NCBI GenBank assembly: GCA_013154225.1
Contig: JAADCW010000087.1
Span: 1-31,859 of the forward strand
Origin: Chloroflexota bacterium
GTDB taxonomy: Bacteria > Chloroflexota > Anaerolineae > Anaerolineales > DRMV01
Direction: 5' to 3'
Length of the DNA stretch: 31,859 bases
The position numbers and the translations under genes are program-made. Below, piece by piece: positions 30,713-31,859 of this stretch; the first letter of the stretch is position 1, and each line of letters opens with the position of its first letter. The notes under the pieces were generated by a model. It had not been told where the DNA came from, did no database searches, and saw only the letters and a program-made list of their open reading frames with translations.

Positions 30713-31859
30713 ATGAAGCGCCGACTGAGACTTTTGTGGGGGGCTTTGCCGCTGTTGATGGCGATGGTATTGGCGTGGGCTGTGTATCCGGTGGGGGCGG
30801 GAGAGCCCACGCCTACGGCCGCGTCTGAACAGCCTGCGGACGATGTGGTGCTTTGTTTCCCTGGGGTTTATCCTGATGCGTATGCTGTGGATTGTGCGCG
30901 TTTAGGGCCTTCGGCTTATCTTTCCCGCATGGCCGAGGTGGGCTATGTCTATCCCCCTGAGCCTATTCCAGGCAAACCCCTGGATCTGGCCACGTGGTTT
31001 ACCCTTCCTGGGGAATGGCGTTACGCGTGGGTGCGCGACGATGGCAGTCGCAATATGTACCCCAGTTTGGAAGATGCGGCCAAGGGAACCCGCAAGCGGC
31101 ATCTCCACAAAGGTTTTGTCTATGTTTCGTATAGCCAGGTGGCGTATTACAAGAACAAACTGTATTATCTGGTCCGGGATGATGGGTGGTGGATGAGCGC
31201 CCAGGATTTATGGGCTATTGACCCATCCAAATTCCGTGGGGTGCGTTTGACCCAGACGCCTGAGCGCCCCTTTGGGTGGTTGATCAAACCTGCTGTCACC
31301 AAACGCACGCCAGGATACGGCGCTTCCGATTATACGCACCACAAACTGGCGCGCTACGACCGCATCCAGATTTATGACACTGCCCAGGCCAATGGCATTG
31401 ACTGGTATCTCATTGGGCCTGATGAATGGGTGCCGCAAACCTCGGTGGGGGTGGTTTTCCCACGTACCCAGCCCCCTGAGGGTATCTCAGGCGACCGTTG
31501 GATTGAGGTCAATTTGTTTGAGCAAACGCTGGCCGTGTATGACAAGGGCACGATGATTTTTGCCACTTTGGTTTCCACCGGGCACGCACCTTTTTGGACG
31601 CCGCCAGGCTTGTTCCAGATCTATGATAAAGTGGAAACCACCCAAATGCGCGGCGCGTTTGAGGCTGACAAATCGGATTATTACCAATTGGATGATGTGC
31701 CTTGGACCATGTATTACGATGACATGCGAGCTTTGCACGGCGCGTATTGGCACGATAGTTTTGGTTACACCACGTCTCACGGCTGTATCAACCTGAGTAT
31801 TGCCGATGCCCATTGGCTGTATGCATGGAGCAAGATTGGCGATTGGGTTTACGTGTGGG
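30713..31859 (+). CDS. L,D-transpeptidase (YkuD domain), truncated by window edge
   Basis: Open to the last base (382 codons seen, no stop). Residues 1-30 are a signal peptide (KRRLRLLWGALPLLMAMVLAWAV), then a Pro/Thr tether. Residues 40-250 hold an unassigned extracytoplasmic region with a repeated strand style. From about 265 the YkuD domain begins (DRWIEVNLFEQTLAVYDKG); the active site is H342-G, then S355-H-G-C358-I-N-L, with C358 the nucleophile. Such enzymes make 3-3 crosslinks or attach proteins to peptidoglycan. Starts without a ribosome site at 30713, consistent with a leaderless message. Confidence 0.92.
   Translation, partial: MKRRLRLLWGALPLLMAMVLAWAVYPVGAGEPTPTAASEQPADDVVLCFPGVYPDAYAVDCARLGPSAYLSRMAEVGYVYPPEPIPGKPLDLATWFTLPGEWRYAWVRDDGSRNMYPSLEDAAKGTRKRHLHKGFVYVSYSQVAYYKNKLYYLVRDDGWWMSAQDLWAIDPSKFRGVRLTQTPERPFGWLIKPAVTKRTPGYGASDYTHHKLARYDRIQIYDTAQANGIDWYLIGPDEWVPQTSVGVVFPRTQPPEGISGDRWIEVNLFEQTLAVYDKGTMIFATLVSTGHAPFWTPPGLFQIYDKVETTQMRGAFEADKSDYYQLDDVPWTMYYDDMRALHGAYWHDSFGYTTSHGCINLSIADAHWLYAWSKIGDWVYVW

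Overview
The window is about 32 kb of densely packed, GC-rich bacterial chromosome with ordinary housekeeping genes and no plasmid, phage, insertion sequence, CRISPR array, rRNA or tRNA that I can recognise. The gene content suggests a Chloroflexota bacterium of the Anaerolineae type, probably anaerobic or thermophilic. This is an inference from a tungsten-type aldehyde:ferredoxin oxidoreductase, a giant Agl23-like membrane protein fused to an NHL propeller, lipoproteins built from DUF348-G5 and beta-propeller modules, and a diadenylate cyclase locus. No marker gene here fixes the taxonomy.

Layout. (1) 1-5.1 kb: proline dehydrogenase (minus) and a membrane-anchored penicillin-recognising hydrolase (plus) diverge from a shared promoter region centred on a perfect 9-9-9 palindrome. 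Facing the hydrolase are an EamA transporter, an SRAP (YedK/HMCES) DNA-protein crosslink protein and a MocA-like nucleotidyltransferase on minus. (2) 5.1-8.7 kb: a putative molybdo/tungsto-enzyme operon, MoaD-like (no GG tail) - AOR - MoaD-like (GG tail) - unknown protein. (3) 8.7-13.9 kb: cdaA-cdaR-der-deoC-lepB, which links c-di-AMP synthesis, ribosome assembly, deoxyribose phosphate breakdown and protein export. (4) 13.9-14.7 kb: a cold-shock gene with its own promoter and terminator, followed by two diverged copies of a CT-rich extragenic repeat. (5) 14.7-21.05 kb: eight tightly packed minus-strand genes running from lipoprotein to lipoprotein, UDP-xylose synthase-like, GtrA, unknown, acyl-CoA thioesterase, ChlI-like ATPase and rsmD. 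(6) 21.1-27.5 kb plus: scpB, an RluB/RsuA pseudouridine synthase, the Agl23-NHL giant, a strong terminator, and a second GT-C membrane protein. (7) 27.6-31.86 kb plus: a consensus promoter and about 190 nt of structured leader upstream of a cobalamin-binding mutase-like protein. Next are an opine-dehydrogenase-family protein and an L,D-transpeptidase cut by the window edge, which appears to be transcribed without a leader.

Themes that join the regions are envelope construction (two GT-C proteins, GtrA, UXS, L,D-transpeptidase, penicillin-recognising protein, lipoproteins, signal peptidase) and pterin-cofactor metabolism (MocA-like, two MoaD-like proteins, AOR). The parts most likely to hold undescribed biology are the B12-binding protein/opine dehydrogenase pair with its structured leader, the AOR flanked by two unlike MoaD paralogues, and the microcompartment-targeting-like tail on DeoC.
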